Below, one piece after another: positions 32,524-41,449 of a stretch of DNA of 64,000 nucleotides (position 1 is its first letter; every line of letters starts with the position of its first letter). Source of the DNA: Jiangella mangrovi (lineage in GTDB: Bacteria > Actinomycetota > Actinomycetes > Jiangellales > Jiangellaceae). Under the pieces are notes generated by a model that was not told where the DNA came from, ran no database searches, and was given only the letters and a program-made list of their open reading frames with translations. Where the stretch lies: the NCBI RefSeq assembly GCF_014204975.1, contig NZ_JACHMM010000001.1, positions 930,001 to 994,000 on the forward strand, in the 5' to 3' direction. The translations under genes were made by a program, and so were the position numbers.

Positions 32524-33999
32524 TCACCCCTGGCCCGGCAGGGGCGGGGGCGGTGGGCCGGTCAGTGGTTCCTCTTCCTCTTCCTCGACGGCGGACGGCT
32601 CACCTTCCGCCGTGCCTCCCGAGCGGTCCGCCGGGCCGCCGTCCGCCGCATGCGCCGCACCGTCCGCCGGCGCATCGTCGTCGTCCGCCGAATCCTCGTC
32701 CGCCGGGTCCTCCTCGTCCGCCTCGGCCCGCGGCGCCCGCCGGAAGCGGAGCACCAGCACGACCAGGATCGCGGGCACGCCGACCAGGCCGAGCGTCGCG
32801 GCGGCGACCTCCCACGGCACCGGGCCGAGGACGGCCAGCCGCTCGGCCCCCGCCGACCCGCCGGACAGCAGTGCCAGCACGGCCATGGCGACCGCGGCGA
32901 TCGCCCCCGCCCCACCCGCCACCACGACCGCCGTCCCCAGCGGCACCGGCTCCTCGACCGTGTCGTCCGCCGGCACGACCTCGTCCGCCTCGTCCAACAG
33001 CTCGTCAGCCACGTCGACCGGGCCGAGCCGGCGGTGCACCAGCAACCCCGCCAGCACGCCGGCCAGCACCGGCCCGGCGACGACCAGCCAGGTGAGATTG
33101 CCGGGGACGCTCGTCGGCAGGGCGCCCAGCACGGGGACCGCCGGCACCAGGCCGAGCGTGACGCCGTCGGGCGCCACCGAGGTCGCCGTCCCCACGGCGA
33201 AGCCGGGCCCGAGCGCGAACGCCGCGGACCAGATGACCAGGTTCGGCACGATCAGCGCGCAGCCCACGACCAGCAGCGTCGAGCCGAGCAGACCGGCGTC
33301 CAGGGCGGTGGCGAGGTCCCCGGTCCGGCCGGCGTGGGCGACGAGGCTGACCCCCATCAGCACTGCGCCCACGCAGACCAGCCCCGCCACCGCCGCGGCC
33401 GCGCCGGCAGTCGCCGCGCGTAGGAGAGGTGGCACCTGATGCCACCAGCCGGCCAGCAGTCCGGATTCGTGCGCCACCCCGGTGGTCACGGCGGCGCCGG
33501 ACCACAGTGCCGCCCAGAGCACCGCCTCGAGCGGCTGGCTCGAGGCGTCGGCGGTGGCGGAGAGCGCCGCGATGATCCCGGCGCCCACGGCATACGTCAC
33601 GACCGCGGGCACGACGACGGCGGCCGCGCCGCGCGTCGTCGCCACCCCGGCCGAGTGCGCCGCCCACCGCGCGGAGCGGTGCAGCAGCAGCACGAACAGC
33701 AGCGTCAGCCCCAGTGGGGCGAGCGTCAGCGACCCGGCCTCGAGGTCGAGCCCCGACCCGTGCGCCGTCAGCCAGACCCGGGAGCCGAACCGCAGCGGGT
33801 CGCCCAGAGGGCCGATGGCACCCTCGGCGATCCACACCGCGACGCCGGGCAGCACGCACAGCGCGAACCCGGCCAGCAGCGCCCAGGCGGCGGCGACCAT
33901 GGCCGCGAGCCACGGGACCCGCGACCCCCACGCCGGCTCGTCGCGCCGGAGCAGCGGTCGGGTCAGCAGGTCGGCCACGTCTCCATCGTCACCGCACAT
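32524..33999 (-). CDS. PerM-like polytopic membrane protein (DUF6350)
   Basis: 491 aa with about 10-11 hydrophobic segments, then a charged Asp/Glu-rich cytosolic tail (~residues 410-491, ending VEEEEEEPLTGPPPPPLPGQG in part). Position directly upstream of purN-purH matches Mycobacterium PerM (Rv0955), a protein linked to cell division and persistence. Start taken at ATG 33999; a GTG at 33978 is an alternative. The homology is by length, topology and synteny rather than catalytic motifs. Confidence 0.75.
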   Translation of the reverse strand: MCGDDGDVADLLTRPLLRRDEPAWGSRVPWLAAMVAAAWALLAGFALCVLPGVAVWIAEGAIGPLGDPLRFGSRVWLTAHGSGLDLEAGSLTLAPLGLTLLFVLLLHRSARWAAHSAGVATTRGAAAVVVPAVVTYAVGAGIIAALSATADASSQPLEAVLWAALWSGAAVTTGVAHESGLLAGWWHQVPPLLRAATAGAAAAVAGLVCVGAVLMGVSLVAHAGRTGDLATALDAGLLGSTLLVVGCALIVPNLVIWSAAFALGPGFAVGTATSVAPDGVTLGLVPAVPVLGALPTSVPGNLTWLVVAGPVLAGVLAGLLVHRRLGPVDVADELLDEADEVVPADDTVEEPVPLGTAVVVAGGAGAIAAVAMAVLALLSGGSAGAERLAVLGPVPWEVAAATLGLVGVPAILVVLVLRFRRAPRAEADEEDPADEDSADDDDAPADGAAHAADGGPADRSGGTAEGEPSAVEEEEEEPLTGPPPPPLPGQG

Positions 34000-34170
34000 C
34001 GCCCCGATATCGGCACTGCCACGCCGATCACGCCCTGATCAGCTGCCTTTTCTCGGTGCGGAATACGAGGAAACACGCTCATTCCCCGAATGGCCGTGCA
34101 ACCGTGGAGCGCACTCACGGGTCCTCCAGGGTGTAGGTCACGAGCGACGGGCACGGGGGAGGTAGCGGTC

Positions 34171-34665
34171 ATGGGTCGATCCGCGGATTTCGACGCGTTC
34201 TACGACGCGACGAGCCGCCGCGTCCTGCATCAGCTGTACGCGTTGACCGGCGACCTCGAACAGGCCCGGCAGTGCACCCAGGAGGCGTACGCTCGGGCCT
34301 GGCGCCAGTGGCCGGCGGTCAGCGCCGCCACCAGCCCGGAGGCCTGGGTCCGCACGACCGCCTGGCGGCTCGCGCCGGGCCGCCGGATCGCCGTCAAACG
34401 GCCCGCCAAGCGGCCCTCGACGCGCGCCGCGCGGACGCCCGGCGGCGGCAGCGCCGACCTCGTCGCCGCGCTGCGCAAGCTGCCCGAGCGGCAGCGGTAC
34501 GCGATCGTCGCCCGGCTGATCGCCGGGGCGGCCGTCGCCGACATCGCGACCGAGACCGGAGCGTCCGTCGCGACCGTCGAGAACCGCCTCGCGAAGGCCC
34601 GCGCCACGCTCGCCCGAATTCTTCCCGACGACACCGCCGTTCTCACCGGAGGCCACCGTGTCTGA
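34171..34665 (+). CDS. SigE-family ECF RNA polymerase sigma factor (copy 1)
   Basis: 164 aa. Sigma-2: FDAFYDATSRRVLHQLYALT and CTQEAYARAWRQW. Sigma-4: LRKLPERQRYAIVARLIAGA and ASVATVENRLAKARATLARI. A Lys/Arg-rich linker (residues ~68-90) replaces the usual spacer. ATG 34171 follows GGGGGAGG. Its end overlaps the next gene by 8 nt. It is a paralogue of the sigma gene at 36100. Confidence 0.87.
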   Translation: MGRSADFDAFYDATSRRVLHQLYALTGDLEQARQCTQEAYARAWRQWPAVSAATSPEAWVRTTAWRLAPGRRIAVKRPAKRPSTRAARTPGGGSADLVAALRKLPERQRYAIVARLIAGAAVADIATETGASVATVENRLAKARATLARILPDDTAVLTGGHRV

Positions 34666-36094
34666 CAGCCTCGACGACAGCCTTTCCCGGCGCTTGTCGT
34701 CGCTCGAAACGGACCTAGCGGGCATCTCGCTGGCCGGTCCGGCCGCCGCCCGGCGCCGTGCCGCGCAGCGGACCCGGCACCAGGTGACCGGCGGGGTGCT
34801 GGCGGGGGTCGCGGCGATCGCCGCCGGGGTGTTCGCGATCAGCCCGCCGGACTTCGTGGCGTCGCCGGAGCCGGTCGGCCCGGTCACCGACTCCCCCACG
34901 ACCGAGGAGACGTCCCCGACCACGCCGCCGTCGACCCCGCCGGCCGAGCCCACCCCGGACCCGTCCGAAAACGAGAGCCCCGACGGCAGCGGCCAGAACG
35001 GCAGCACCGGCGACGACGGCACCAGCTCGCTCGCCGTCCCGCCGGGCGCCCTGATCGACCTCGAGTACCTGATCCGCGGCCAGGAGTCCCCGTCGGACTG
35101 GGTCGAGGTGCCGGCGGGCGACAGCTGGCTGCCGTGCATGCCGGCCGCCGGCGACGCCGCCGAGGCCGTGGCGTTCCAGGTCGACGACTACTACCGCGTC
35201 GAGCACATCGTCGAGCCAGCCGGGACCGATGCCGAGGCCCGGCTCGCGCAGCTGCGCGACGACCTCACCGCGTGCGCCGAGGGCGGCGACCACCAGCTCA
35301 TCCAGGTGTGGCAGGTCACCGGCGTGGGCGACGAGACCTATCTGCTGGCCTGGCAGGGCCCGCCACGGACCGAGGAGACCCAGACCTACGTGGAGGCCAG
35401 CCTGTCCCGCGCCGACGGCTTCGTCGAGATCGTGATCAGGGGCGGCGCAGGCCAGGACTACAACGGTGTCCCGCAGACCAACGACGCGGTCGAGGCCGTC
35501 AGCCGGCTGTGCGCGGTCTCGAACACCGAGTGCCCGTCGGAGCCGGAGCGCGAGCAGCTCTACCCGGAGCCGGTCGGCGATGTGCCGGGCTGGCTGGCCC
35601 TCGACGACCTCGCGGAGGTCGGGCTGGACATCCTCGCCAGGGGCAGCGACGTGACCGACTCCACCGAGCTGGGCCTGACCGACTACGGCTTCGTCGGCCT
35701 CGAGCGCGACCCGTTCGCCGACGACGCCGAGTCACTCGAACAACGGACCTACGACGATCCGTTGGAACCCGGCGGCGTCCAGCTCACCCAGTTCCGCGCC
35801 CAGTTCCCGGACACCGAGTCCGCGCGCGCCCACTACGACGCGCTGACGGCCGCCGCCGAACAGCCCTCCCAGCCGGGCGACACCGTCGAGAACACCGGCA
35901 CCGTCTCCGGCGACGGCTACGACGGCACCACATGGCAGCTGACGAACACCGAGTTCGGGACGTCGTGGCTCTACGGCGCCGCGGTGAGCGGCGACGTCGT
36001 CACCGTCGTCTACTACGGGCTCATCGCCGACGAGCTGTCACCCGATCAGATGCGCCAGCTGCTCGAGCTCGCAGCGCAGCGGATCGGGGGGTGA
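34658..36094 (+). CDS. Single-pass membrane protein, probable partner of sigma copy 1
   Basis: 478 aa from GTG 34658. A short cytosolic N-terminus with a conserved basic patch (RRAAQRTRHQVTGG) precedes one membrane helix (~47-64, LAGVAAIAAGVFAI), a Pro/Thr/Ser-rich linker (~70-125) and a large extracytoplasmic part with few cysteines. No zinc-binding anti-sigma motif is seen, so an anti-sigma role is inferred from coupling with the sigma gene and membrane topology. The N-terminal ~65 residues closely match its paralogue at 36624. Confidence 0.72.
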   Translation: MSDSLDDSLSRRLSSLETDLAGISLAGPAAARRRAAQRTRHQVTGGVLAGVAAIAAGVFAISPPDFVASPEPVGPVTDSPTTEETSPTTPPSTPPAEPTPDPSENESPDGSGQNGSTGDDGTSSLAVPPGALIDLEYLIRGQESPSDWVEVPAGDSWLPCMPAAGDAAEAVAFQVDDYYRVEHIVEPAGTDAEARLAQLRDDLTACAEGGDHQLIQVWQVTGVGDETYLLAWQGPPRTEETQTYVEASLSRADGFVEIVIRGGAGQDYNGVPQTNDAVEAVSRLCAVSNTECPSEPEREQLYPEPVGDVPGWLALDDLAEVGLDILARGSDVTDSTELGLTDYGFVGLERDPFADDAESLEQRTYDDPLEPGGVQLTQFRAQFPDTESARAHYDALTAAAEQPSQPGDTVENTGTVSGDGYDGTTWQLTNTEFGTSWLYGAAVSGDVVTVVYYGLIADELSPDQMRQLLELAAQRIGG

Positions 36095-36099
36095 CGACC

Positions 36100-36627
36100 A
36101 TGGCCGCCGACACCACCGATTTCGACGAGTTCTACAACGCCACCCACCGCCGGGTGCTGCACCAGATGTACGCCATGACCGGCAACCTCGCCGACGCGCA
36201 GGAGTGCACGCAAGAGGCGTACGCCCGCGCCTGGCAGCGCTGGAAGACCGTCAGCCAGGCGAACAACCCGGAGGCCTGGATCCGCACCGTCGCCTGGCGC
36301 ATCGCGGCGAGCCGCTGGCGCAAGGCGAAGAACGGCGTCACGGCGCTGGTCCGCCACGGCGCGCCGGACCACGCGCCGTCGCCCGACCCCGACCACGTCG
36401 CGCTGGTCACCGCGCTCAAGCAGATCCCCGAGAGCCAGCGCCAGGCGATCGTCATGCACCACCTGGCCGGCATGAGCGTCGAGGACATCGCGCACGAGAC
36501 CGGGTCGCCGACCGGGACCATCAAGGCGCGCCTGTCGCGGGGGCGGGCGGCGCTGGCCCAGCTGCTCACCGACCCCGGCGACACCACCGACTCGGCGGGC
36601 ATACCGGCGGGAGGTGGAGCGTCGTGA
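36100..36627 (+). CDS. SigE-family ECF RNA polymerase sigma factor (copy 2)
   Basis: 175 aa. Sigma-2: FDEFYNATHRRVLHQMYAMT and CTQEAYARAWQRW. Sigma-4: LKQIPESQRQAIVMHHLAG, then MSVEDIAHETGSPTGTIKAR. ATG 36100 has GGGGGTG 7 nt upstream; GTG 36091 is an alternative. It is clearly paralogous to copy 1 but with a more standard linker. Its TGA overlaps the GTG of the following membrane protein, as in copy 1. Confidence 0.9.
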   Translation: MAADTTDFDEFYNATHRRVLHQMYAMTGNLADAQECTQEAYARAWQRWKTVSQANNPEAWIRTVAWRIAASRWRKAKNGVTALVRHGAPDHAPSPDPDHVALVTALKQIPESQRQAIVMHHLAGMSVEDIAHETGSPTGTIKARLSRGRAALAQLLTDPGDTTDSAGIPAGGGAS

Positions 36628-38096
36628 CGGGCGACTTCGACGACGAGCTGCGCCGGCGGCTCGGCGGGCTCTCGGCCGACCTCGACGGCGTCTCGCTGCC
36701 GGGGCCGTCGGCGGCACGGCAGCGGGCGGCCCGGCGGACCCGGCACCAGGTGACCGGCGGCGTGCTCGCCGGGGTGGCGGCGGTCGCGGCCGGCGTGGCG
36801 ATCATCAGCCCGCCGGACCTCTCGACCACGCCCGACCCGGCCCCGCCCGCCAGCCTCTCGACCCCGCAGACCACGGACCCGGCCACCACGACGTCGGCGC
36901 CCGCGGTGAGCGCGGCCCTGCTCACCCCCGAGGATCTGACCGAGGCCACCGCGGTCGACTGGCAGCAGTCCGACGAGCCCGGCCCGGCCGTCGCCTGCGA
37001 CCCGTCCGGCACCGTCGACACCATGAGCGCGCTGACCGACCGCGCTCAGGCCGGCTTCGCCTCCGAGTCCGGCGAGGTGCGCCAGGATCTCGTGCGGTTC
37101 GTCGACGGCGCGAGCGCCGCCGGGCTGCGCGACGAGCTGCTGGGCTGCCTCCCCGAACGCGGCGCCGACGCCCTGCCGGCGGTCACCGACACCGTGCGGC
37201 TCGGCGGCGTCGGCGACGAGGGCTGGATGGTCCGGTACTACGCCGATCCCGACGACGACGCGGCGACGGTGGCGACCGTGGCCATCGTCCGCAGCCGCGA
37301 CGTCGTCAGCGTCACCGTCAAGACCGAGACCACCGCCGACACCGTCGGCGAACGCGCCCTGGACATGGACGTGCCGGTCGCGGCGGCGGAGCGGATCTGC
37401 GACGTGCTCTTCGGCGACACCTGCGTCGACGAGCCCTTCATCGAGCCGATGGACGGGCCGGTGACGACCGAGGGACCGACGAACGCCCCGACCGGCGATC
37501 CCACCAGCGACCCGACCGGCGACCCCACCGGGGACGCCGAGCCGGAGGTGCTGAGCCTCGCCGACGACCCGTTCCTCACCGACGACGACGTCGCAGCGGT
37601 CGGCACGGCGACCGGGTTCTTCCGCAGCCCGGAGTCGACCGAGACCACGGCGCACCAGGCGCCCTGCCTCGAGGACCTCACGGCCGTCGGCGCCGACACC
37701 GTCGAGGTGCTGGGCTACATCCACGACCTCGACGCCAGCCTGGCCGAGTGGGCGTTGCAGCTGCCGGACGCGGACACCGCGTTCCGGGTGGTCGCGGCCC
37801 ACACGGCCCTGCCCGAGACCTGCGGCGAGGTGGGCGAGGATCGGGAGCAGACGGTCGGCGATCCGGTGACCCTGGAGGTCGACGGCGCCGACGACGCCAT
37901 CGCCTGGACCGTCACGAGCGAGCCGACCGCGGACAACGCCGGCTCCTCGGGCTCGTTCTCCGGCGTCGGGATCGCGCGGGTGAGCAACATCGTCGTCGTG
38001 GTGTCGTTCGGCGCGATGGACGATCCGTCCGGCGGCGACTGGCCCGGCGTCGTGACGCCGCTGCTCGCGACGGCGCTGGAGCGGGCCGTCGGCTGA
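36624..38096 (+). CDS. Single-pass membrane protein, probable partner of sigma copy 2
   Basis: 490 aa from GTG 36624. Same plan as the gene at 34658: basic N-terminus RRTRHQVTGG, one membrane helix (LAGVAAVAAGVAII), a Thr/Pro-rich linker, then two similar extracytoplasmic halves separated by a repetitive linker of GDPTSDPTGDPTGD type near residue 295. The extracytoplasmic domain is unrelated by eye to named families. Probably senses an envelope signal and holds or releases the sigma factor; this is inference. Confidence 0.72.
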   Translation: MTGDFDDELRRRLGGLSADLDGVSLPGPSAARQRAARRTRHQVTGGVLAGVAAVAAGVAIISPPDLSTTPDPAPPASLSTPQTTDPATTTSAPAVSAALLTPEDLTEATAVDWQQSDEPGPAVACDPSGTVDTMSALTDRAQAGFASESGEVRQDLVRFVDGASAAGLRDELLGCLPERGADALPAVTDTVRLGGVGDEGWMVRYYADPDDDAATVATVAIVRSRDVVSVTVKTETTADTVGERALDMDVPVAAAERICDVLFGDTCVDEPFIEPMDGPVTTEGPTNAPTGDPTSDPTGDPTGDAEPEVLSLADDPFLTDDDVAAVGTATGFFRSPESTETTAHQAPCLEDLTAVGADTVEVLGYIHDLDASLAEWALQLPDADTAFRVVAAHTALPETCGEVGEDREQTVGDPVTLEVDGADDAIAWTVTSEPTADNAGSSGSFSGVGIARVSNIVVVVSFGAMDDPSGGDWPGVVTPLLATALERAVG

Positions 38097-38133
38097 CGGC
38101 GCCGCACGCTGACGCCGTCGTACGCTGCGGGGC

Positions 38134-39366
38134 ATGGAGCGCGCACACGCCGAGGCACTGGACCGCGACGACCCGCTGGCGCACCTGCGCGACCGGTTCG
38201 ACCTGCCCGACGGTGTCATCTACCTGGACGGCAACTCGCTCGGCCCGCTGCCGCGCGGCGTGGCCGAGCGGGTCGGGCGGCTGGTCGGCACCGAGTGGCG
38301 CGACGACCTCATCACGTCGTGGAACGCGCACGGCTGGTACGACCTGCCGGCGACGGTCGGGGCCAAGCTGGAGCCGCTGCTCGGCGCGGAGCCGGGCACC
38401 GTCACTGTCGGCGACTCCACCAGCGTGCAGTTGTTCAAGCTGCTCGTGGCGGGCGCGCGGCTGCGGCCGGACCGCACGGTCATCGTCACCGAGCCGGGCG
38501 CCTTCCCCACCGACTCCTACGTGGCCGACGGGGTCGCGCGGCTGCTCGGGCTGACGGTGCGCTGGTGGGACCCCGCGACCCAGCCCCTCGACGAGGTCCT
38601 GGACGACGACGTCGCCGTCGTGTCGCTCTGCCACGTCGACTACCGGCTCGGGCGCATGCACGACGGCGCCGCCGTCACCCGGGCGGTGCACGAGGCCGGC
38701 GCCGTCGTGCTCTGGGACCTCTGCCACTCCGCGGGCGCCGTCGCCGTCGACCTCGCCGGCTGGGGCGCCGACCTCGCCGTCGGCTGCGGGTACAAGTACC
38801 TCAACGGCGGTCCCGGCGCACCGGCGTTCGTCTACGCCGCGCCGCGCTGGCTGGGCACCGTCGAGCAGCCCGTCACCGGCTGGTTCGGGCACGCGACGCC
38901 GTTCGCGCTCGAGCGTGACTATCGCCCGGCCGACGGCGTGCGGCGGCTGCTCAGCGGCACCACGCCGGTCATCGGGACGGCGGTGCTCGACGCCGCGCTG
39001 GACGCGTTCGACGGGGTCGCCATGGCCGACGTGCGGCGCAAGTCGCTGGCGCTCACCGACTTCTTCCTCGCGCTGGCCGCCTCACGTCTGGGCGAGTACG
39101 GCGTCGAGCCCGAGGTGCCGCGCGACCACGCCGCCCGCGGCTCGCAGCTGTGCCTGCGGCTGCCGGAGGCGTACGGGTTCGTGCAGGCGCTGATCGCCCG
39201 CCGCGTCGTCGGTGACTTCCGCGAGCCCGACCTCGCCCGGTTCGGCCTCGCGCCGCTCTACCTCCGGTTCACCAACGTGTACGACGCCGTCGAGCACATG
39301 GCCGCCGTCCTGTCCGCCGGCGAGCACCGTCGCCCCGAGAACGTCGCCCGCGCCGCCGTCACCTGA
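38134..39366 (+). CDS. kynU: Kynureninase
   Basis: 410 aa, PLP enzyme that cleaves kynurenine to anthranilate and alanine. YLDGNSLGPLPR at the start, TSVQLFKLLVAG, DLCHSAGAVAVDL and the PLP-lysine motif CGYKYLNGGPGAPAFVY are characteristic; the C-terminus RFGLAPLYLRFTNVYDAVEHM is also typical. No kynA or kynB lies nearby, so the pathway must be completed elsewhere. Its 3' end overlaps the converging reductase gene by 8 nt. Confidence 0.93.
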   Translation: MERAHAEALDRDDPLAHLRDRFDLPDGVIYLDGNSLGPLPRGVAERVGRLVGTEWRDDLITSWNAHGWYDLPATVGAKLEPLLGAEPGTVTVGDSTSVQLFKLLVAGARLRPDRTVIVTEPGAFPTDSYVADGVARLLGLTVRWWDPATQPLDEVLDDDVAVVSLCHVDYRLGRMHDGAAVTRAVHEAGAVVLWDLCHSAGAVAVDLAGWGADLAVGCGYKYLNGGPGAPAFVYAAPRWLGTVEQPVTGWFGHATPFALERDYRPADGVRRLLSGTTPVIGTAVLDAALDAFDGVAMADVRRKSLALTDFFLALAASRLGEYGVEPEVPRDHAARGSQLCLRLPEAYGFVQALIARRVVGDFREPDLARFGLAPLYLRFTNVYDAVEHMAAVLSAGEHRRPENVARAAVT

Positions 39367-39937
39367 TCCGGTCGTAGGTCGCGATGATCACGCCCGTCGT
39401 GGTCGGGACGGACTTCACCAGCCGGAACGGCGCCAGCTGCGCGCCGTCGCGGAACAGCCGGGTGCCCTCGCCGAGCACCAGCGGGTGGATCGACAGCAGG
39501 AACTGGTCGACGAGGTCCTCGCGCAGCAGCGACTGCACCAGCTCGCCGCTCCCGAGCACGCCGATGTCGCGCGGCTCGCGCTCCTTCAGCGCGGCGAGCT
39601 CACCGGGCCCGACGAGGACGGAGTTCTCCCAGCTCAGCGGCTCGGTCAGCGTGGTCGAGGCGACGTATTTCGTGGCGGCGTCGAGCACCGGGGTGAATGG
39701 GTTGCCGTCGGTCTGCTTCGGCCAGAACCCCTCGAACTGCTGGTAGGTGAGCCGGCCGAAGAGCAGCGGGCCGCCCTGGGCCATGCCTTCGCCCATCTCG
39801 CGCATCGCGACCTCGTCGGAATAGGGCGCGCCCCAGCCGCCGTACCGGAAGTCGCCGCGGGTGTCCTCCTCGGGAGCGGCCGGAGCCTGCATGACGCCGT
39901 CGAGCGTGACGTTCTCGATGACGATGATCCTGCCCAT
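39359..39937 (-). CDS. RibD C-terminal / dihydrofolate-reductase-like family protein
   Basis: 192 aa. MGRIIVIENVTLDGVMQAPA, GPLLFGRLTYQQFEGFWP, KYVASTTLTEPLSWENS, IGVLGSGELVQSLL and IHPLVLGEGTRLF are the DHFR/RibD_C pattern. Members are NADPH-dependent reductases of unknown substrate. Of two adjacent in-frame ATGs, 39937 is better spaced from AGAGG. Divergent from a TetR regulator across 54 bp with an operator-like dyad, suggesting repression by it. Confidence 0.85.
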   Translation of the reverse strand: MGRIIVIENVTLDGVMQAPAAPEEDTRGDFRYGGWGAPYSDEVAMREMGEGMAQGGPLLFGRLTYQQFEGFWPKQTDGNPFTPVLDAATKYVASTTLTEPLSWENSVLVGPGELAALKEREPRDIGVLGSGELVQSLLREDLVDQFLLSIHPLVLGEGTRLFRDGAQLAPFRLVKSVPTTTGVIIATYDRIR

Positions 39938-39964
39938 CATCCACCTCTCAACAGACCAAACCAA

Positions 39965-39979
39965 ACTAAACGGTGTAGT
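39965..39979. promoter_or_regulatory. Candidate TetR operator
   Basis: The 15-mer ACTAAACGGTGTAGT matches its own reverse complement at 12 of 15 positions, and resembles ACTAnACnGTnTAGT-like TetR sites. It overlaps a likely -10 box TAGTAA (39976-39981) about 11 bp before the TetR ATG, and lies between the divergent reductase and regulator genes. Confidence 0.55.
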
Positions 39980-39991
39980 AAAGTCTGCTCC

Positions 39992-40603
39992 ATGAGCCCC
40001 CGCCCCGGCAAGCAGCAGGCCATCGTCGAGGCCGCGACCGAGGTCTTCCTGGCCCAGGGCTACGCCGGCACCAGCATCGACCAGATCGCCGCGCGCGCCG
40101 CGGTCTCGAAGCCGACGGTGTACGCGCACTTCGCCGGCAAGGAGACACTGTTCGCGGCCATCGTCGCGCTGACCGTCGACGAGGCGGCCGACCCCGTGCA
40201 CGCCGAGGTCGCGGCGCTTCGCGACACCGGCGACGTCGAGGCCGACCTGCGCGACCTCGCCCGCCGCCAGCTGGCCATGGTCATGCGCCCGCGGCTGCTG
40301 CGGCTGCGCCGGCTGGTCATCGGCGAGGCGGGCCGCTTCCCCGAACTGGGCCGGCTGTTCGCCGAGCGCGGCCCGGCCCGCACCATCGCCGACCTCGCGG
40401 CGGCCTTCCGCGGGCTCACCGAGCGCGGCCTGCTCGCGGCCGACGACGCCGATCTCGCGGCCGCGCACTTCAACTGGCTGGTCATGTCGGTACCGCTCAA
40501 CCGGGCCATGCTCACCGGCGACGACGCTCCCCTGCCGGCCGCCGAACTACGGCGCTACGCCGACGAGGGCGTCCGCGTCTTCCTCGCCGCCTACGGCGCC
40601 TAG
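39992..40603 (+). CDS. TetR/AcrR family transcriptional regulator
   Basis: 203 aa. N-terminal HTH: AIVEAATEVFLAQGYAGTSI, then DQIAARAAVSKPTVYAHFAG. The C-terminal ligand domain resembles TetR_C AefR-type (LARRQLAMVMRPRLLRLRRL, RTIADLAAAFRGLTERGLL). ATG 39992 with a very short leader behind TAGTAA. Probably autoregulates and controls the divergent DHFR-like gene. Confidence 0.9.
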   Translation: MSPRPGKQQAIVEAATEVFLAQGYAGTSIDQIAARAAVSKPTVYAHFAGKETLFAAIVALTVDEAADPVHAEVAALRDTGDVEADLRDLARRQLAMVMRPRLLRLRRLVIGEAGRFPELGRLFAERGPARTIADLAAAFRGLTERGLLAADDADLAAAHFNWLVMSVPLNRAMLTGDDAPLPAAELRRYADEGVRVFLAAYGA

Positions 40604-40664
40604 CGCGCGTCTGGCGGATCAAGGTGTGCCCGACGGATCAATGGGTCCGCGGCCCCGGATCCCG

Positions 40665-40725
40665 GTTGATCATGGAGAAGAGCGGGTTTCCAGGGCCGTG
40701 GAAGCCGCACTTCTCCATGATCAAC
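40665..40725. repeat. TGATCAT-core palindrome 3
   Basis: Perfect 16-nt arms GTTGATCATGGAGAAG (40665-40680) and CTTCTCCATGATCAAC (40710-40725) with a 29-nt loop. Arms and parts of the loop match palindrome 2 (23872-23928). Located in the 295-nt gap 40604-40898 between converging genes, which holds no gene that I can support. Confidence 0.87.
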
Positions 40726-40810
40726 AACAGATCGCCACAATGCGGCCCAATGCCGGGTGAGGTGATCCCCACGCGAATGAGGAGGTCCGCCGATGACAGT
40801 CGTCGTACCG

Positions 40811-40861
40811 GTGATCATGTTCTCTCACGGCGCCACAGCGACCGCGAGGGAACATGATCAC
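40811..40861. repeat. TGATCAT-core palindrome 4
   Basis: Arms GTGATCATGTTCTCTC (40811-40826) and GAGGGAACATGATCAC (40846-40861) pair with one mismatch and enclose 19 nt. The TGATCAT core is shared with the other elements but the rest of the arm differs, so it is a divergent member or an independent palindrome. Confidence 0.7.
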
Positions 40862-40898
40862 GAACGGCTAGGAAGGGCGCGTCGATCCGTCGAACCCG

Positions 40899-41321
40899 TC
40901 AGCGCAGCGTGTCGAAGTACTCCGCGAACGCGGCCGCCTCGTCGCGCTGCTCCACGCCCAGCACGTAGGCGGCCTGCAGCAGCCTCGGCACCGTCGGCAG
41001 CACCGTGAACCGCACCTTGTCGCCGTCGGTCGTGCGGATGACGTAGCGGCGCTGCAGGTCCTTCTTCGCCGACCGCAGCGTCGACGCCGTCACGTACAGC
41101 GGCTCGGCGGCCTCGATCTCCCCGGGCTCACCCGAGACCTCGAGGATGGCGAGGTCCTTCGCCCCCGGCACGTAGCCGACGACGAACGAGTGGATGATCG
41201 TCCGCTTCACGACCAGGTAGTTCTTCTCGGTCGAGTCGTAGCCGTAGGCGATCCGGTAGCCGTCGGGGTCCTTCACGGCGCCGTCGAACACCCGCCGCAG
41301 CTCGGCCAGGATCTCGCTCAC
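40899..41321 (-). CDS. Hypothetical protein, conserved-looking
   Basis: 140 aa, soluble, with good coding character; no family recognised. Pattern: an N-terminal helix SEILAELRRVFDGAV, beta-rich centre (DGYRIAYGYDSTEKNYLVVK, IHSFVVGYVPGAKDLAILEV), then a basic segment ASTLRSAKKDLQRRYVIRTT and a C-terminal helical tail QRDEAAAFAEYFDTLR. No membrane segment or cysteine motif. It lies alone between the repeat-rich gap and sucD. Confidence 0.6.
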   Translation of the reverse strand: MSEILAELRRVFDGAVKDPDGYRIAYGYDSTEKNYLVVKRTIIHSFVVGYVPGAKDLAILEVSGEPGEIEAAEPLYVTASTLRSAKKDLQRRYVIRTTDGDKVRFTVLPTVPRLLQAAYVLGVEQRDEAAAFAEYFDTLR

Positions 41322-41345
41322 GTGCCCTCACTCCCCGGGCAGAGA

Positions 41346-41381
41346 TCGGCCGGGCCGCCGACGAATCGACGACCCGGCCGA
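41346..41381. terminator. Hairpin downstream of sucD
   Basis: TCGGCCGGG (41346-41354) pairs with CCCGGCCGA (41373-41381) over an 18-nt loop. It lies 69 nt beyond the sucD stop and before the hypothetical gene on the same strand. No U-run on the sucD transcript side, so the call rests on position and stem strength. Confidence 0.5.
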
Positions 41382-41449
41382 GTTTCTCCCGATCCCAGTT
41401 GGCTCAGCGGACTCTCTCTTTCAAGCGCCATCGGGCTGGCGGCCCGCGG

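Noticed and set aside
40624-40857. Small frame reading LIMEKSGFPGPWKPHFSMIN through palindrome 3, and similar frames at 23868-24143
   Set aside because: These peptides come from the palindromic repeat itself, are readable on both strands, and have no start context or wider conservation as proteins.
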